From positions 1 to 64,000 of the forward strand of contig PHEB01000010.1 of the NCBI GenBank assembly GCA_002842735.1: a stretch of DNA of 64,000 nt. The letters are read 5' to 3'. The notes beneath the pieces are model-generated. The model was given only the letters and a program-made list of their open reading frames with translations, was not told the origin of the DNA and did not search any database. Below, piece by piece: positions 17,938 through 27,657 of the stretch. This stretch comes from Alphaproteobacteria bacterium HGW-Alphaproteobacteria-7 (GTDB lineage: Bacteria > Pseudomonadota > Alphaproteobacteria > Sphingomonadales > Sphingomonadaceae). A program made the position numbers and the translations under genes. The number at the start of each line of letters is the position of its first letter. Position 1 is the stretch's first letter.

Positions 17938-19782
17938 TCAGCCTTCGATCTGTTCGGCCAGCATCAGCCAGCGTTCTTCCGCCGCGTCGCGTTCTGCCCG
18001 CGCGCTGGCTATGCCTTGACTGATGGTTGCGAACCTTTGGGGGTCTTTTGAGTATAGTTCGGGGTCGCCTAAAAGCGCCTCGCCCCGTGCTATTGCAGTT
18101 TCCAGTTCCTCGATCCGGGCTGGCAGGATCTCGTAATCGCGCTGATCCTTGTAGGAGATTTTGGGCAGTGAGGCGGGCTTGCCTGTTGTGAGTGTGCTAG
18201 CCCCGTCCAGGGGGCCTCTAGGTTGCGCTTGACGGGTGCTAGACCCCGTCTTGGTCGGCGTTGACGGCTGCTTGCGCTTCGCCTCCCAATCGGCATAACC
18301 GCCTGCAATAATGTCCACCTTGCCCGATCCGTCGAGGCCAAGCGTCACCGTCACCGTGCGGTCGAGAAAATCGCGGTCGTGGCTGACGATCAGCACGGTG
18401 CCGTCGAAATCAGCGATCACTTCCTGAAGCAAATCAAGCGTTTCAAGGTCAAGGTCATTGGTCGGTTCGTCCAGTACCAACAGGTTGGCGGTGCGGGCAA
18501 ATTCGCGCGCCAACAGCAGGCGGGAACGCTCGCCTCCGGACAGAATGCCGACTTTCGTGTCGACGAGGCCGGGATCGAACAGAAAATCCTTGAGATAGGC
18601 CTGAACGTGCTTGCGCACCCCGCGCACATCGATCCAGTCGCCGCCCTCCGCTAGAATCTGACGCACCGTGGCACCCGGTTCGAGCAGCTTCCTCTGCTGG
18701 TCGATCATCACGCCCGACAGCGTGCGCGCGTGGGTAACGCTGCCGCTATCAGGCTCCAGTTCTTTGGTGAGCATTTTCAGCAATGTAGTCTTGCCCGCGC
18801 CGTTGGCGCCGACGATCCCGATGCGATCGCCGTTCTGAATGCGCAGGCTGAACGGCTTGATGATCGGGTGGTCATCATAGGTCTTGGAAATGCCCTCCGC
18901 CACGATCACCGACTTCGATTTGAAGTCGTCATCGCTGGAAAGCTTGAGCTTGGCCGTGCCCGCGCCCGAAATCATCGATGCCCGCGCCGCGCGCATCTGG
19001 AACAGCTTTTCCAGCCGCCCCTGATTGCGCTTGCGCCGCGCGGTGACGCCGCGTTCGAGCCAATGCGCCTCGATCTTCAGCTTGGCGTCCATCCGTTCGG
19101 CCGCGCGGGCTTCTTCGGCATAGACCTGTTCTTCCCACGCCTCATATCCGCCAAAGCCGATATCCTTGCGCCGCAAGGTGCCGCGGTCGAGCCACAGTGT
19201 CGCGCGTGTCAGACGGGTGAGGAAGGTGCGATCATGGCTGATGGTGATGAACGCCCCGCGATAACGGGTCAGCCAGTCCTCAAGCCAATCGATCGCGGAC
19301 AGATCGAGGTGGTTGGTCGGTTCATCCAGCAACAGCAGATCGGGATCCTGCGCCAGGGCGCGGGCAATCGCCGCGCGCCGTCGTTCACCACCGCTGGCGG
19401 TTTCCGAAAGGCGGCTCATGTCGATGCCAAGCTGGCCCGCAATCGCTTCAACTTCGTGCTCTGCAGGGGCGTCATCGCCGGCAAGCGCAAAGTCCATCAG
19501 CGTGCCGGGGCCGGAAAAGTCGGGTTCCTGTTCCAGAAACACGATCCGTGTTCCCGGCTTTACCCCGCGCTGGCCGCGATCTGCATCGATGCGTTCCATG
19601 ATCAGTCGCAGCAACGTGGTCTTGCCCGCGCCGTTGCGGCCGATCAGCGCAAGGCGATCACCGGGAAGCACGTGCAGATCAATCGGCGGGGTGCCACTGT
19701 CAGGCGTCGGCCCGCCAAACAGCCAGCGCCCGCCTTGTTGCAGGGCGAGCCCTTCGAACGAAAAGATAGGAGGTTGCGCCAT
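17938..19782 (-). CDS. uup: ABC-F family ATP-binding protein
   Basis: Two Walker A (GRNGAGKTTLL, GANGAGKTTLL) and two signature motifs (SGGERRR, LSGGERSR), Uup-like coiled-coil C-terminus. Confidence 0.9.
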   Translation of the reverse strand: MAQPPIFSFEGLALQQGGRWLFGGPTPDSGTPPIDLHVLPGDRLALIGRNGAGKTTLLRLIMERIDADRGQRGVKPGTRIVFLEQEPDFSGPGTLMDFALAGDDAPAEHEVEAIAGQLGIDMSRLSETASGGERRRAAIARALAQDPDLLLLDEPTNHLDLSAIDWLEDWLTRYRGAFITISHDRTFLTRLTRATLWLDRGTLRRKDIGFGGYEAWEEQVYAEEARAAERMDAKLKIEAHWLERGVTARRKRNQGRLEKLFQMRAARASMISGAGTAKLKLSSDDDFKSKSVIVAEGISKTYDDHPIIKPFSLRIQNGDRIGIVGANGAGKTTLLKMLTKELEPDSGSVTHARTLSGVMIDQQRKLLEPGATVRQILAEGGDWIDVRGVRKHVQAYLKDFLFDPGLVDTKVGILSGGERSRLLLAREFARTANLLVLDEPTNDLDLETLDLLQEVIADFDGTVLIVSHDRDFLDRTVTVTLGLDGSGKVDIIAGGYADWEAKRKQPSTPTKTGSSTRQAQPRGPLDGASTLTTGKPASLPKISYKDQRDYEILPARIEELETAIARGEALLGDPELYSKDPQRFATISQGIASARAERDAAEERWLMLAEQIEG

Positions 19783-19908
19783 GCGAAGCGCCACCTAGGG
19801 GCTTGCAGCCTGTGCCACAACCCCGCACGGCAACGCAGCGCAATGAGGCGGTTCAGTCCTGCGAAAGCTCGCCCGGTGCAGGGGGCGGGCGAATTGGAGG
19901 AACGCAAA

Positions 19909-20658
19909 ATGATCCGACCCGCAATGACTATGCTTGCTGCCAGTGCGCTGGCCATCCCTGCCCACAGCCTTGCCGCCGCCGAAATCGCAATCAGCGCCGA
20001 TGGCCCGGTGGTCGAACTCAACGTGTTCGAAAGCGTGTCCGTCGCGCCCGACATTGCCACCATCGGCGCGGGCGTGACCAGCGAAGCACCGACAGCGACC
20101 GAAGCGCTGCGGCAAAACTCAGCAGAGATGCAAAAGGTGATCGCGCGGATCAAGGCGCTGGGCGTGGCGGACAAGGATATCCAGACCACCGGCATCAACC
20201 TGAACGCGATGTATGATTACAATCAGGAAGAGCGGCGACAGGTGTTCCGCGGTTATCAGGCGTCGAACCGGGTGAGTGTAATTCTGCGCAAGATCGACGA
20301 TGCAGGCAAGGTGCTTGATGCGCTGGTTGCGGCAGGCGCGACCGATCTTAACGGCCCCAGTTTCTCGATCGAGAATGACGAAGACGCCAAGGATACCGCC
20401 CGCAAGCGCGCAATTGAACGCGCGCAGGCGCGGGTGCAGGCCTATGCTGACCTGTTCGGCTATGACGGCGCGAAAGTGTTGGCGATTGCTGAAAGCATCG
20501 AAGGGCGGGGGGCGATGCCCGAAATGGCGAAGATGCGCGTTAGTGCTGACATGGCCGCTGCCGCGCCGCCGGTGCAGCCAGGGATGGTGTCCACCGGGAT
20601 CAGCATCACCATCAAATACGAGTTGGTGAAAGATACACCCGCTGCGTCCCAGCGATAA
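19909..20658 (+). CDS. SIMPL domain (DUF541) periplasmic protein
   Basis: MIRPAMTMLAASALAIPAHSLAAAE signal peptide then VSVAPDIATIGAGVTSEAPTATEALRQNSAEMQKVIARIKALGVADKDIQTTGINL. Confidence 0.88.
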   Translation: MIRPAMTMLAASALAIPAHSLAAAEIAISADGPVVELNVFESVSVAPDIATIGAGVTSEAPTATEALRQNSAEMQKVIARIKALGVADKDIQTTGINLNAMYDYNQEERRQVFRGYQASNRVSVILRKIDDAGKVLDALVAAGATDLNGPSFSIENDEDAKDTARKRAIERAQARVQAYADLFGYDGAKVLAIAESIEGRGAMPEMAKMRVSADMAAAAPPVQPGMVSTGISITIKYELVKDTPAASQR

Positions 20659-20705
20659 ATCATTCACGGCTTGTTCAATGGGCGCGGCCTAGGCATGGTT
20701 TTGTC

Positions 20706-21020
20706 ATGAAAACCATCCAATCCTTGTTTCCAGGTTGCATCGCAGCGCTCGCGCTGGTGGCTATCAGCACGCCAGCGACTGCGCAGGATCAGTCGCGCGG
20801 CGATCAGGGTGAGGCCCGGCGCGAAGCGCGCGCTGGCACGCAATTGCCCCTGCGCGAAATCGAACGGCGCATCCTGCCGCAGATGCAGGGCAGCGAATAT
20901 CTTGGCCCCGCGTATGATTCCACGGCGCGTGCCTACCGGCTCAAATTCATCCGCGATGGCCGGGTGACCTATGTCGATGTTGATGCCCGAACGGGGCGGA
21001 TCATCGGTCGTTCGCGCTGA
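20706..21020 (+). CDS. Hypothetical secreted protein with PepSY-like C-terminus
   Basis: Signal peptide plus ...YDSTARAYRLKFIRDGRVTYVDVDARTGRIIGRSR. Confidence 0.7.
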   Translation: MKTIQSLFPGCIAALALVAISTPATAQDQSRGDQGEARREARAGTQLPLREIERRILPQMQGSEYLGPAYDSTARAYRLKFIRDGRVTYVDVDARTGRIIGRSR

Positions 21021-21143
21021 TCGGCTGACTGCTATGCGCGATCATCGGGGGAAAGCGTCAGCTTTGGGGCATGGCCCTTGCTTGACGCGTTGTTTCCGAA
21101 AGCGCACGACCCAGCCAATAACAATGCAGGAAAATGGTGGATT

Positions 21144-21821
21144 ATGCGCATTCTGATCGTCGAAGACGAACCGACCCTCGGCGCGCAGCTCAAATCGACG
21201 CTGGAACAGCAGGGCTACGCCGTCGATCTGTCTGCCGATGGTGAAGACGGGCACTTCATGGGCTCGACCGAAGATTATGACGCGGTGGTGCTCGATCTCG
21301 GCCTGCCCGAAATTGACGGGCTGACCGTGCTTGGCATGTGGCGGCGTGAGGGGCGCACTTTCCCGGTGCTGGTCTTGACTGCGCGCGATAGCTGGAGCGA
21401 CAAGGTTGCCGGGCTTGATGCAGGCGCGGATGATTACCTTGCCAAGCCGTTCCAGACCGAGGAACTGATTGCCCGCCTGCGCGCGCTGATCCGCCGTGCT
21501 TCGGGCAATACCTCGTCCGAATTGACCGCAGGCGATGTGCGGCTGGACACGCGTTCGGGCCGGGTGACGCTGAGCGGTGAGCCGGTCAAACTGACCGCGC
21601 AGGAATACAAACTGCTGTCCTATCTGATGCATCACAAGGGCAAGGTGGTGAGCCGCACCGAACTGATCGAACATATCTACGATCAGGATTTCGACCGGGA
21701 TTCGAACACCATCGAAGTGTTTGTCACCCGTATCCGCAAAAAACTTGGCGCAGACGTGATAACGACCATCCGTGGCCTTGGTTACAGCCTCGACGACCCC
21801 GCCGACGCACCGCGCGCCTGA
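21144..21821 (+). CDS. OmpR/PhoP-type response regulator
   Basis: MRILIVEDEPTLGAQLKSTLEQQGYAVDLS...; winged-helix C-terminus. Confidence 0.95.
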   Translation: MRILIVEDEPTLGAQLKSTLEQQGYAVDLSADGEDGHFMGSTEDYDAVVLDLGLPEIDGLTVLGMWRREGRTFPVLVLTARDSWSDKVAGLDAGADDYLAKPFQTEELIARLRALIRRASGNTSSELTAGDVRLDTRSGRVTLSGEPVKLTAQEYKLLSYLMHHKGKVVSRTELIEHIYDQDFDRDSNTIEVFVTRIRKKLGADVITTIRGLGYSLDDPADAPRA

Positions 21822-23283
21822 GGCGTCGGGCACGGGCGGCGACGCGCAAACGGCCTTGCCTGAAGGTGGGGCTGTCGCTGTGCCGGACGGCGTGACCGGG
21901 CCGCCAAGCTCTACCCCGCTCGCCAGCCTCGCCCGGCGGATGGGGCTTATCGCGGCGGGCTGGATCTTTGTGCTGCTGCTGGTCGGCGGCGTTGCGCTCG
22001 AACGGATGCTGACCACCCAGGTTGAATCCAATTTCGACGAACAGCTTGAATATATTCTCACCGCGATGATCGCCTCGGCAGAGATCGATCCCTTCGGTGA
22101 AGTCTGGTTCTATCGCACGCTGGGCGACCAGCGCTTCCTTGAACCGGGTAGCGGGCTGTATTGGCAGATCAGCGGCGGCGAATACGAACCGATCGCATCG
22201 CGCAGTCTATGGGATCGCACGCTCACGCTGCAGGGCGCTATTGGTGAGGGCGGGCATTTCGATAGCGAAGTCCATTTCCATAATTCAGACCAGTTCGCCG
22301 GTGAACCGCTGCGCATTGCCGAACGCACCGTGATCCTGCCAGGCAGCGAAACCCGCTGGACGTTTGCCGTGGCCAGCGCGACCGAGCAGATGGACACGCA
22401 GGTCGGGCGTGTGCGGCTGATCCTGATATGGAGCTTTGCGGTGCTGGGGCTGGGGCTGCTGGTGATGGCAACGCTACAAATCCGTTACGGCCTGTCACCG
22501 CTCAGACGGGTGCGTGCGGCAATCCAGAACTTGCGCACTACCGGCGCGAACCGGATAACCGAACCGCTCCCGCTGGAAGTGCAGCCGCTGGTAGATGAAC
22601 TCAACGCGCTGATCGAACATTCCGAAAAACAGGCCGAGGAAGCGCGCCGCCATGCGGGCAATCTCGCGCACGCGCTCAAGACGCCGCTGACGGTGCTGAC
22701 CAACGCGGCCACCGCGCGCGCGCCTGATCTGGGCGAGGCGGTGATGCGGGAAACGCGCACGATGCAGCGCCATGTCGATCACCATCTTGCCCGCGCGCGC
22801 GCTGTCGGCCGCCGCGCGGTTGGCCATGCCAAAACCAATGTGATGGGCTGCGCCGAAGCTGTGCGCCGTGCGGTTGAGCGGCTTCACCCGGATGGCCGCC
22901 TTGATATCGCCGGAAGCCGTTCGGCGACTGTCGCGCTCGAACGGCAGGACTTGGATGAACTGCTCGGCAATCTGATCGAAAACGCCGCGAAATATGGCGG
23001 AGGCAGTGTTTTTGTCACGATCGACCCCGATGAGGACGAGGCTCCACGCGATCCGAAGCAGTGCCTGATCTGGGTGGAGGATGACGGGCCGGGTATTCCG
23101 GAGGCTGAACGTATCCGCATCTTTGATCGCGGGGTGCGGCTTGATACGGACAAGCCCGGCACGGGGCTGGGCCTGGCAATCGTGCGCGATGTCGCGGAAA
23201 TCTACGGCGGCAGCGTGAGGCTGGGCACCAGCGAGGATCTGGGCGGTTTGCTGGTCGAATTGCGCCTGCCGCGCGCCGATTGA
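21772..23283 (+). CDS. Sensor histidine kinase (PhoQ-like)
   Basis: Two TM segments, AHALKTPLTVLTNAA H-box, NLIENAAKYG N-box; start uncertain because the ORF overlaps the response regulator. Confidence 0.9.
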   Translation: MALVTASTTPPTHRAPEASGTGGDAQTALPEGGAVAVPDGVTGPPSSTPLASLARRMGLIAAGWIFVLLLVGGVALERMLTTQVESNFDEQLEYILTAMIASAEIDPFGEVWFYRTLGDQRFLEPGSGLYWQISGGEYEPIASRSLWDRTLTLQGAIGEGGHFDSEVHFHNSDQFAGEPLRIAERTVILPGSETRWTFAVASATEQMDTQVGRVRLILIWSFAVLGLGLLVMATLQIRYGLSPLRRVRAAIQNLRTTGANRITEPLPLEVQPLVDELNALIEHSEKQAEEARRHAGNLAHALKTPLTVLTNAATARAPDLGEAVMRETRTMQRHVDHHLARARAVGRRAVGHAKTNVMGCAEAVRRAVERLHPDGRLDIAGSRSATVALERQDLDELLGNLIENAAKYGGGSVFVTIDPDEDEAPRDPKQCLIWVEDDGPGIPEAERIRIFDRGVRLDTDKPGTGLGLAIVRDVAEIYGGSVRLGTSEDLGGLLVELRLPRAD

Positions 23284-23318
23284 GGCGGGCGCGAAGGGTT
23301 TGCGGGATGTGCCGATAG

Positions 23319-23636
23319 TCAGGAAATGCGCGCGCGTTCGTGGTGGCGGATCACTTCGTCGATGATGAATCGCAGGAATTTTTCGGAGAATTCCGGGTCG
23401 AGATCGGCGTCTTCGGACAGTTTGCGCAAGCGGGCGATCTGGCGCGCCTCGCGATCAGGGTCGGCTGGCGGCAAAGTCACCTTCGCCTTGTATTCCCCTA
23501 CCGCTTGCGTGATCCGGAATCGTTCCGCCAGAATGTGAATCAGCGCAGCATCGATATTGTCGATGCTTTTGCGGAACGCAGCGAGCACCCGGTCGGGTTC
23601 TGCGGGCGGGGCGGTGGGGTGTTGCGGTTGTTGCGG
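23319..23636 (-). CDS. Chorismate mutase
   Basis: FRKSIDNIDAALIHILAERFRITQAVGEYKAK...SEKFLRFIIDEVIRHHE (AroQ class). Confidence 0.92.
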   Translation of the reverse strand, partial: PQQPQHPTAPPAEPDRVLAAFRKSIDNIDAALIHILAERFRITQAVGEYKAKVTLPPADPDREARQIARLRKLSEDADLDPEFSEKFLRFIIDEVIRHHERARIS

Positions 23637-23707
23637 CATCGTGCGCGAAACTAGCAGCAAATCTGCGCTTGCCAAGCACGCTGAGGCCGCCCTAATGCCG
23701 CCAAAGC

Positions 23708-24718
23708 ATGAGTGCTGATATCATTCCTTTACCGCGCAAGGCGCCGACACTCGATCCGATGCTGTCACTGACGGCGGCGGGCATGAATTGCGTCAACGCG
23801 GTTATCCTTGACCGGATGCAGAGCGAGATCCCGTTGATCCCGCGCCTTGCCGGCCACCTGATATCAGGCGGGGGCAAGCGGTTGCGGCCGATGCTGACGC
23901 TCGCCGGGGCTGAACTGGTCGGCTACAAGGGCACGCGCCATCACAAGCTCGCGGCAGCGGTCGAGTTTATCCACACCGCGACGCTGCTGCATGATGATGT
24001 GGTCGATGGCAGCGAGCTGCGGCGCGGCAAGGCGGCGGCCAATATCATTTTCGGCAATCCTGCAACCGTGCTGGTCGGCGATTTTCTGTTTAGCCGCGCG
24101 TTCGAACTGATGACCGAGGATGGGAGCCTGCGTGTGCTCTCGATTCTCAGCCGTGCCAGCGCGATCATTGCGGAAGGCGAAGTGTCGCAGCTGTCAGTTC
24201 AGCGTCAGATCAATACCAGCGAAGAGCAATACCTGCACATCATCGGTGCCAAGACCGCCGCGCTGTTTTCTGCCGCCAGTCAGATCAGCGCCGTTGTGGC
24301 TGAATGTTCCGAAGAACAGGAGCGCGCGTTAGAATCCTATGGCCGCAATCTTGGTGTTGCGTTCCAGCTGGTTGATGATGCGATCGACTACGATTCCGAT
24401 GCTGCCGAGATGGGCAAGGAACAGGGCGACGATTTCCGCGAGGGGAAGATGACGCTGCCGGTGATCCTCGCCTATGCGCGCGGCGATGAGCAGGAACGGC
24501 AATTCTGGAAAGCGGCGATTATCGGCCACCGCACTTCGGACGAAGACCTGGCCCATGCGATTGCGCTGATCGCAAAGCACAATGCGCTTGAAGACACCCG
24601 CGAGCGCGCGCGCCACTTCGCGCACCGGGCGATTGATGCGATTTCGATCTTCCCCGATGGCAAGGCGCGTGCGGCAATGGCGGAAGCTGCGCAATTTGCA
24701 GTCGCGCGCGGGCACTGA
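23708..24718 (+). CDS. Polyprenyl synthetase (octaprenyl/decaprenyl diphosphate synthase)
   Basis: SGGGKRLRPMLTLAGAEL, HTATLLHDDVVD, FQLVDDAIDYD. Confidence 0.93.
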   Translation: MSADIIPLPRKAPTLDPMLSLTAAGMNCVNAVILDRMQSEIPLIPRLAGHLISGGGKRLRPMLTLAGAELVGYKGTRHHKLAAAVEFIHTATLLHDDVVDGSELRRGKAAANIIFGNPATVLVGDFLFSRAFELMTEDGSLRVLSILSRASAIIAEGEVSQLSVQRQINTSEEQYLHIIGAKTAALFSAASQISAVVAECSEEQERALESYGRNLGVAFQLVDDAIDYDSDAAEMGKEQGDDFREGKMTLPVILAYARGDEQERQFWKAAIIGHRTSDEDLAHAIALIAKHNALEDTRERARHFAHRAIDAISIFPDGKARAAMAEAAQFAVARGH

Positions 24719-24736
24719 GCGGGCTATCCGCCCGGG

Positions 24737-27175
24737 GTGATGCACCCCGATCTTCCCATCCACGCTGTCCTGCCCCAAATCCGCGCTGCCTTGGCGGGGC
24801 CGGGGGCTGGCGTGCTGATTGCGCCGCCGGGGGCGGGCAAAACCACCGCGGTCGCGCCTGATCTGATCGGGCAGAGTTGGTGCACGGGGCAAGTCATCAT
24901 CACCAGCCCGCGCCGGGTTGCCGCCCGCGCTGCCGCCGAACGCATGGCCGAAATGCTGGGCGAAGCGGTGGGGGCGACGGTGGGCTACATTACAAGGCTC
25001 GACCGCAAAACGTCCGCCAAAACCCGCATTCTGGTCGTGACCGAGGCGATTCTGGTGAACCGGCTGGTCGATGATCCCGAATTGCCGGGCGTATCGGCGC
25101 TATTGTTTGACGAGGCGCATGAACGCAGCCTCGACAGCGATCTTGGCCTCGCGCTGGCGCTGGAGACCCGATCCGTTCTGCGTGAGGATTTGCGGGTGCT
25201 GGTGATGTCGGCCACCATCGACGGCGCGCGCTTTGGTCGTCTGCTGGGCGAAGGCGCGCCTGTGATCGAGAGTGAGGGCAAGAGTTTTCCGCTGACTATC
25301 AAGTGGCTTGGCAGTGATGCTGCACAGGCGATCGAGGACCGGATGGCAGGTGCAGTGCTGACGGCTTGGCGCGAGGAGCAGGGTGACATCCTCGCCTTCC
25401 TGCCCGGCGTGCGCGAGATTGAGCGGGTGCGTGAACGGCTGGAAGCGCGTCTGCCTGACGTGCCGATTCACTCGCTTCACGGCCAGATCGAGCCTGTGGC
25501 CCAGCGCGCCGCAATCCGCCGCGACAGCCAAGGTCGCTGCCGAATCGTGTTGGCCAGCGCGATTGCCGAAACGTCGCTGACATTGGACGGGGTGCGCGTG
25601 GTGGTCGATAGCGGGCTTGCGCGGCTGGCCGAGTTTGATCGGGCGGCGGGAACCACGCATCTTGTTACCCGGCGTGCCTCGCAGGCGTCAGCAACCCAGC
25701 GCGCGGGGCGTGCGGCGCGGCAGGGGCCGGGGGTTGCTTATCGGTTGTGGGAAGAGGCGGGCCATGCTGGCCGCCCCGAATTCGCAGCCCCTGAAATCGC
25801 CCAGGCTGACCTTGCCCCGCTGCTGTTGCGGCTGGCGAAGTGGGGGACGAGCGACCCGGCTGATCTGGCATGGCTCGATACTCCGCCTGAGGCCTCGGTA
25901 AGCGCGGCGCGGGCGGCGCTTGAGGCGCTGGGCGCGCTTGATGGGGCAGGGCGGATTACGCCTATGGGTGAAGCACTGTCCGCGCTGCCTATGGCACCCG
26001 ATCAGGCGGCAGCGGTACTGCGAGGTGCGTGCGCAGGCCACGGCGAGGATGCGGCTCGACTGGTGATGCTGTTGCAGGAACGCGGGCTGGGCGGGCGCGG
26101 CGAAGACCTGATGCAGCGGCTTGCGCGCTGGCGCGGCGACCGTGCGCCGCGCGCTGTTTCGGCGCAGCGCATTGCGCAGGGGTGGGCCGGGCAGGCACTC
26201 AAACTTGCCGGGGCGATGGAGCACACGCCTGCCAATGATGCTGCAGAATGCCTCGCGCTTGCCCGCCCCGATTTCGTCGCCCGGCGGCGCGATGCTTCGG
26301 GCGAATACTGGCTGAGCGCAGGTGGACGCGGGTACCGGCTCGATCCCGCATCGCCGCTGGCGCGCGCCGAATGGATCGTGATTGGCGATGCCCAGGGTGA
26401 GGCCAAGGGCGCGCGCATCACCGCCGGGGCGCAGCTTGCACCCGAACGCGTGCCGGTGCTGTTTGCCAATGCAATGCAGGAACGCATTATAACTCGCTGG
26501 AATAATGACAAGGATCGGGTTGAGGCCCGGCGTGAACGGCGGCTCGGCGCGATTGTGCTCGCCAGCGTGCCCGAACCTGCGCCTGACACTGCGCTGTGTG
26601 TGGACATCCTTGTGGAGAAAGCTGTTGAGCGGCTGGGGGATATTCTCCCCGCCGGTTTTCTGGCCCGCGCACAATTTGCCGGGGTGGAGGCGCTTTCGGC
26701 CGAGGCGCTGGTTGAACGGGCGCAGGAGTGGCTCGCGCCGCTGCTCGCCGGGAGGCGCGATCTCGACCTTGCGTCGCATCGCTTTGGCGAGGCAGCGCTG
26801 GGCCTGCTCGACTGGAACCAGCGTCAGGCGCTTGACCGTGCCGCTCCCACCCAGTTCACCACGCCCGCCGATACGCGCCACGCGATCGACTACGCAGGTG
26901 ACGATGCGCCGAGTGTTGAAGTGCGGGTGCAGGCGCTTTTCGGGCTGGATGCGCAGCCGATGATTGGCACCATGCCGCTGCTGCTCAAACTCACCAGCCC
27001 GGCAGGCCGTCCGATCCAGTCGACCCGCGACCTGCCCGGTTTCTGGCGCGGTAGCTGGGCTGATGTCGCCAAGGACATGAAAGGCCGCTATCCTCGGCAT
27101 CGCTGGCCCGATCAACCATGGCTGGAAAAGCCGAGCCTCAAGACCAAAAATGCATTTAATCGAACCGATTCGTGA
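24737..27175 (+). CDS. hrpB: ATP-dependent helicase HrpB
   Basis: APPGAGKTTAVAP, DEAHERSLDSD, MSATID, QRAGRAARQGPG, C-terminal YPRHRWPDQPW. Confidence 0.95.
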   Translation: MMHPDLPIHAVLPQIRAALAGPGAGVLIAPPGAGKTTAVAPDLIGQSWCTGQVIITSPRRVAARAAAERMAEMLGEAVGATVGYITRLDRKTSAKTRILVVTEAILVNRLVDDPELPGVSALLFDEAHERSLDSDLGLALALETRSVLREDLRVLVMSATIDGARFGRLLGEGAPVIESEGKSFPLTIKWLGSDAAQAIEDRMAGAVLTAWREEQGDILAFLPGVREIERVRERLEARLPDVPIHSLHGQIEPVAQRAAIRRDSQGRCRIVLASAIAETSLTLDGVRVVVDSGLARLAEFDRAAGTTHLVTRRASQASATQRAGRAARQGPGVAYRLWEEAGHAGRPEFAAPEIAQADLAPLLLRLAKWGTSDPADLAWLDTPPEASVSAARAALEALGALDGAGRITPMGEALSALPMAPDQAAAVLRGACAGHGEDAARLVMLLQERGLGGRGEDLMQRLARWRGDRAPRAVSAQRIAQGWAGQALKLAGAMEHTPANDAAECLALARPDFVARRRDASGEYWLSAGGRGYRLDPASPLARAEWIVIGDAQGEAKGARITAGAQLAPERVPVLFANAMQERIITRWNNDKDRVEARRERRLGAIVLASVPEPAPDTALCVDILVEKAVERLGDILPAGFLARAQFAGVEALSAEALVERAQEWLAPLLAGRRDLDLASHRFGEAALGLLDWNQRQALDRAAPTQFTTPADTRHAIDYAGDDAPSVEVRVQALFGLDAQPMIGTMPLLLKLTSPAGRPIQSTRDLPGFWRGSWADVAKDMKGRYPRHRWPDQPWLEKPSLKTKNAFNRTDS

Positions 27176-27189
27176 TCTAAGGGGCATCC

Positions 27190-27468
27190 ATGACCGCACG
27201 TATTTACCAGCAGCCCAAGCACGCGATGCAATCGGGCAAGGCCCATACTGATGAATGGGTGATCGAATTCGCTCCGTCCGAAGCGCGCTTTGCCGATCCG
27301 TTGATGGGCTGGACCGGCAGCAGCGACACCCAATCGCAGGTGCGAATGACCTTTCCCAGCAAGGATGCGGCCAAGGCCTATGCCGAGAAATACGGCATCA
27401 CCGCGCGCATCCACGCAAGCCCGCCCAAGCGGCTTAAGCTGCAAGCCTACGCGGATAATTTTCGCTGA
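27190..27468 (+). CDS. ETC complex I subunit (NDUFS4-like)
   Basis: MTARIYQQPKHAMQSGKAHTDEWVIEFAPSEARFADPLMGWTGSSDTQSQVRMTFPSKDAAKAYAEKYGI. Confidence 0.92.
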   Translation: MTARIYQQPKHAMQSGKAHTDEWVIEFAPSEARFADPLMGWTGSSDTQSQVRMTFPSKDAAKAYAEKYGITARIHASPPKRLKLQAYADNFR

Positions 27469-27499
27469 GTTGATTTTTCCCCAAAGCGCCGCCATATGC

Positions 27500-27593
27500 C
27501 CGTTCGGGAGTCGGGTGGACGTTTGCGTTCGCTCACCGGGTCAGGTCCGGAAGGAAGCAGCCCAGGTGAATTGCGGCGGGTCGCTCGGCTCCT
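27500..27593 (+). ncRNA. ffs: Signal recognition particle RNA (bacterial small/4.5S type)
   Basis: Conserved GGTCAGGTCCGGAAGGAAGCAGCCCA within a GC-rich hairpin; ends approximate. Confidence 0.92.
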
Positions 27594-27657
27594 TTTCCAC
27601 CATTATCACTGCCATGCGCAGCATGACAAACGCGGCCCAAGCGCCTAGCTTTGTGTC

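Noticed and set aside
18730-19908. Long N-terminal extension of the SIMPL-domain ORF
   Set aside because: It runs antisense to the uup gene; the signal peptide and RBS place the start at 19909
23967-23975. TTATCCACA, a perfect DnaA box
   Set aside because: Single copy inside the polyprenyl synthase coding sequence, encoding the conserved FIHTAT motif; no cluster of boxes or AT-rich region
25688-27199. 503-aa minus-strand ORF
   Set aside because: Antisense to hrpB; high-GC shadow ORF with low-complexity basic composition
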